The notes under the pieces: generated by a model
What the model saw: the letters and a program-made list of their open reading frames with translations, nothing else
Told to the model about the DNA's origin: nothing
Databases searched by the model: none
Made by a program: the position numbers and the translations under genes
Shown: one piece after another, positions 7,211 through 8,428 of the stretch
Numbering within the stretch: position 1 is the stretch's first letter
Layout of the letters: every line of letters begins with the position of its first letter
Source of the DNA: an uncultured Prevotella sp.
GTDB lineage: Bacteria; Bacteroidota; Bacteroidia; Bacteroidales; Bacteroidaceae
Length of the DNA: 8,428 nt
Direction of reading: 5' to 3'
Assembly (NCBI GenBank): GCA_934183135.1
Contig: CAKPRX010000090.1
Coordinates: forward strand, 1-8,428

Positions 7211-7296
7211 GCAGGTATCTGGGGCGCTTGGACGGCACTCATAGCGTTATCAAATCTTAAAAACAGCCCGTTTTTAGTTATATGTACTCAAAAAAC

Positions 7297-7328
7297 TTGA
7301 TGCTCCATGCTAAAAGTGCCTATCTTTG
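7297..7328 (+). promoter_or_regulatory. Bacteroidetes-type promoter of the second beta-barrel gene
   Basis: The -7 element TATCTTTG (7321-7328) matches TAnnTTTG exactly, and TTG at 7297-7299 lies 21 bp upstream. The -7 box is bracketed by the 5-bp inverted repeat GTGCC (7316-7320) / GGCAC (7340-7344). Transcription would start near 7335, about 126 nt before the start codon. Confidence 0.72.
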
Positions 7329-7334
7329 TAGTCG

Positions 7335-7460
7335 TGCAAGGCACCTCAGACATTAAGGCAGGCTCATGCCGGGATGGAGGGAGCCGCCATTGTTAGAGAT
7401 GTAAGAAGTGGGCAGGCTCAGGGCCATGCCCGTAGTATTAACATAAAACCCTAATTGAAC
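7335..7460 (+). promoter_or_regulatory. Long 5' leader with two hairpins sharing a direct repeat
   Basis: The 10-mer GGCAGGCTCA occurs at 7357-7366 and 7411-7420. Each copy begins a hairpin. In the first, GGCA (7357-7360) pairs with TGCC (7367-7370). In the second, GGGCA-GGC (7410-7417) pairs with GCC-TGCCC (7423-7431) around one bulged A. The last 17-20 nt before the ATG (AAACCC...AATTGAA...) resemble the same place upstream of the paralogue at 6505. It does not match a riboswitch class I recognise. Confidence 0.5.
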
Positions 7461-7988
7461 ATGAAAAAGATTTTGTTAGTGGTTGTGCTGGCGATAGTGT
7501 CGCTGACAGCCGTTGCGCAGAACCGTGTAGGACAGCTTACCATTCAGCCCAAGGTGGGTCTGAGTATAGCCGACCTTACCAATGTTACCAATTCTGACTC
7601 GCGTGTAGGCGCCGTAGTGGGTGCCGAGTTAGAGTATGGCGTGGCCAGGAATGTAAGTTTCAATACCGGCTTGCTTTACTCTATGCAGGGCGCCAAGGAC
7701 GACCATGGCTCGCTCGAGCTGGATTATCTCAATGTCCCCGTGGTGTTCAATTTCTATGTTGCTAAGAACTTCGCCCTGAAGACAGGCTTGCAGCTGGGCT
7801 TCAACGTCGACGACGACGGCACCAATGCCAAGAGTGTAGACCTCTCTCTGCCCCTTGGCCTGTCTTATCAGTTTGGCCAGGTGGTGCTCGACGGCCGCTA
7901 CAACCTGGGCCTTACCAAGGTGTACCGCGATGTAGACTGGCGCAACAGCGTATTCCAGATTACCCTGGGCTATAAGTTTGCCCTGTAA
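7461..7988 (+). CDS. Small outer-membrane beta-barrel protein (PorT/OMP_b-brl type), paralogue 2
   Basis: 175 residues from the ATG at 7461. An upstream in-frame TTG at 7455 would add only two residues and is less likely. The signal peptide MKKILLVVVLAIVSLTAVA is followed by QN, so cleavage is expected after Ala19; there is no lipobox. The mature barrel follows its upstream paralogue closely: TIQPKVGL, VGAELEYGV, LLYSMQGAK, GLQLGFNV, VDLSLPLGLSYQF, DGRYNLGLTKVY, NSVFQITLGYKFAL. By eye more than half of the aligned residues are identical. It lacks most of the loop found at residues 120-141 of the paralogue, having only DDDGTNA there. Its promoter (7297-7328) and terminator (8009-8049) suggest independent expression. 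Its role is unknown; generic outer-membrane or porin-like is as far as the sequence goes. Confidence 0.9.
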   Translation: MKKILLVVVLAIVSLTAVAQNRVGQLTIQPKVGLSIADLTNVTNSDSRVGAVVGAELEYGVARNVSFNTGLLYSMQGAKDDHGSLELDYLNVPVVFNFYVAKNFALKTGLQLGFNVDDDGTNAKSVDLSLPLGLSYQFGQVVLDGRYNLGLTKVYRDVDWRNSVFQITLGYKFAL

Positions 7989-8008
7989 TCGCCCCGTGTA
8001 TTAGCCAT

Positions 8009-8049
8009 CGGCCCCCGGCTCCCCGTGTGGATGCCGGGGGCCGTTCTCT
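8009..8049 (+). terminator. Hairpin terminator after the second beta-barrel gene
   Basis: A perfect 11-bp GC stem pairs CGGCCCCCGGC (8009-8019) with GCCGGGGGCCG (8033-8043) across a 13-nt loop, followed by TTCTCT. It lies 21 nt after the stop codon. The T run is interrupted, but the stem is very stable. Confidence 0.78.
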
Positions 8050-8139
8050 ATAACAGTAGCGCAGCGTCAAAGCAGGGGGAAACCGTTGCCCACGGCCATT
8101 GCCATACACGCAGGCTATGCGAAAAACCTTTACACGCGG

Positions 8140-8185
8140 CTGTATATTTATGCAAAACTTGAGGGCATAATGTATAAATATACAG
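8140..8185. promoter_or_regulatory. 12-bp inverted repeat holding two ArgR-box-like 14-mers
   Basis: CTGTATATTTAT (8140-8151) and its exact reverse complement (8174-8185) are 22 nt apart. Within and beside the arms, TGTATATTTATGCA (8141-8154) and TGTATAAATATACA (8171-8184) each match TGnATWWWWATnCA, the symmetric core of known ArgR boxes, and start 30 bp apart. A nested TTATGC (8148-8153) / GCATAA (8165-8170) can compete with the outer pairing. The sites may control a gene beyond 8428. The ArgR assignment is inferred from pattern only. Confidence 0.5.
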
Positions 8186-8192
8186 TCGTAAC

Positions 8193-8208
8193 GCCCGTTT
8201 TTCGGGGC
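8193..8208. other. Short GC hairpin near the ArgR-like sites
   Basis: GCCC (8193-8196) can pair with GGGC (8205-8208), or CCCG (8194-8197) with CGGG (8203-8206), around a T-rich loop. GGGCATAAT at the 3' side (8205-8213) repeats 8163-8171, 42 bp upstream. No T run follows on the + strand, so it is not a clear terminator. Confidence 0.4.
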
Positions 8209-8284
8209 ATAATTTCCGTAAAAATTCGACCAACCAGGACGATTTCCGAGGCCATTGGAGCCATTTCTGAGCACAGCGAGAACC

Positions 8285-8332
8285 GTAAAAGTAACAACCT
8301 TTTACAAAATGGGGGCGTTTTTCGCCTTTTTT
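8285..8332 (+). terminator. Hairpin plus terminator-like hairpin (possible attenuator)
   Basis: GTAAAAG (8285-8291) pairs with CTTTTAC (8299-8305) around TAACAAC. Five nt later GGCG (8314-8317) pairs with CGCC (8323-8326) around TTTTT and is followed by TTTTTT (8327-8332), the layout of a short intrinsic terminator; G-U pairs can lengthen the stem. No gene ends just upstream, so it may act in the leader of a downstream gene. No leader peptide was recognised. Confidence 0.5.
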
Positions 8333-8352
8333 ATCGCTATTTTCGGCTCTGA

Positions 8353-8428
8353 CGAGGATGGTTTTCGGGGTCGCCGCGATGGTCATTTTTTTGCTCGCGA
8401 TGGTCATTACGATTCTAATGACCATCGC
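8353..8428. repeat. Repeat cluster with 21-bp period and a terminal inverted copy, cut by the window edge
   Basis: CGCGATGGTCATT occurs at 8375-8387 and 8396-8408, 21 bp apart. A degenerate form, CGAGGATGGTTTT, starts 22 bp earlier at 8353. The reverse complement AATGACCATCGC ends the window (8417-8428) and forms a perfect 12-bp inverted repeat with 8397-8408 across 8 nt. The array may continue outside. It could be a binding-site array or a dispersed intergenic repeat. Confidence 0.7.

Noticed and set aside
8140..8185. Invertible-promoter or recombinase site
   Set aside because: The 22-nt space between the arms is too short for a normal invertible segment, and no recombinase gene is in the window; paired regulator sites explain it better.
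8086..8352. 88-codon + strand frame covering the ArgR-like sites
   Set aside because: It has no RBS or signal, and it crosses hairpins that are better explained as regulatory DNA.
8048..8425. 125-codon - strand frame at the end of the window
   Set aside because: It covers the inverted repeats, the terminator-like hairpin and the 21-bp repeats; its composition follows those repeats and it would run convergent to the beta-barrel gene. A real gene is unlikely.
8353..8428. CRISPR array
   Set aside because: The repeats are only 13 bp with 8-bp gaps, far too short for CRISPR repeats and spacers, and one copy is inverted; no cas gene is present.

Overview
The window looks like Bacteroidales DNA, probably Prevotella or a close relative. 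The family-level call is an inference. The support is a SusC/SusD pair followed by surface lipoproteins, PorT-type outer-membrane beta-barrel proteins, TAnnTTTG-type promoter elements and weak or A-rich ribosome binding sites. Every gene I can support is on the + strand.

Positions 1-6050 are the 3' part of a polysaccharide utilization locus (PUL): the C-terminal 233 residues of a SusC-type TonB-dependent transporter, a complete SusD-like lipoprotein, a glycoside hydrolase family 18 (GH18) lipoprotein with an intact DGVDFDYE motif, a DUF1735 + LamG/concanavalin-like lipoprotein, and a lipoprotein with two DUF1735-type repeats and a C-terminal discoidin (F5/8 type C) domain. Gaps between genes are only 20-31 nt, so this is very probably one operon, and it ends at a strong hairpin terminator at 6114-6144. 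The gene set resembles Bacteroides loci that use GH18 endo-beta-N-acetylglucosaminidases to take N-glycans from host glycoproteins, such as the BT_3987-type locus. The likely model is that GH18 cuts glycans at the cell surface, the two DUF1735 lipoproteins and SusD bind glycan, and SusC imports it. The substrate is inferred. The operon promoter and any regulator lie upstream of the window.

Positions 6145-8049 hold two paralogous small outer-membrane beta-barrel genes (194 and 175 aa). Each is an independent unit with its own Bacteroidetes-type promoter, leader and hairpin terminator. The 360-nt gap before the first gene contains a perfect 24-bp palindrome, a near-copy 40 bp downstream, and another inverted repeat. 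The second gene has a leader of about 125 nt with two hairpins that share a 10-nt direct repeat.

Positions 8050-8428 have no convincing gene but are rich in structure. They contain two 14-mers matching the ArgR-box pattern TGnATWWWWATnCA inside a 12-bp inverted repeat, a hairpin followed by a terminator-like hairpin with six Ts, and at the window edge a 13-bp sequence repeated at a 21-bp period and then inverted. This is probably the control region of a gene beyond the window.
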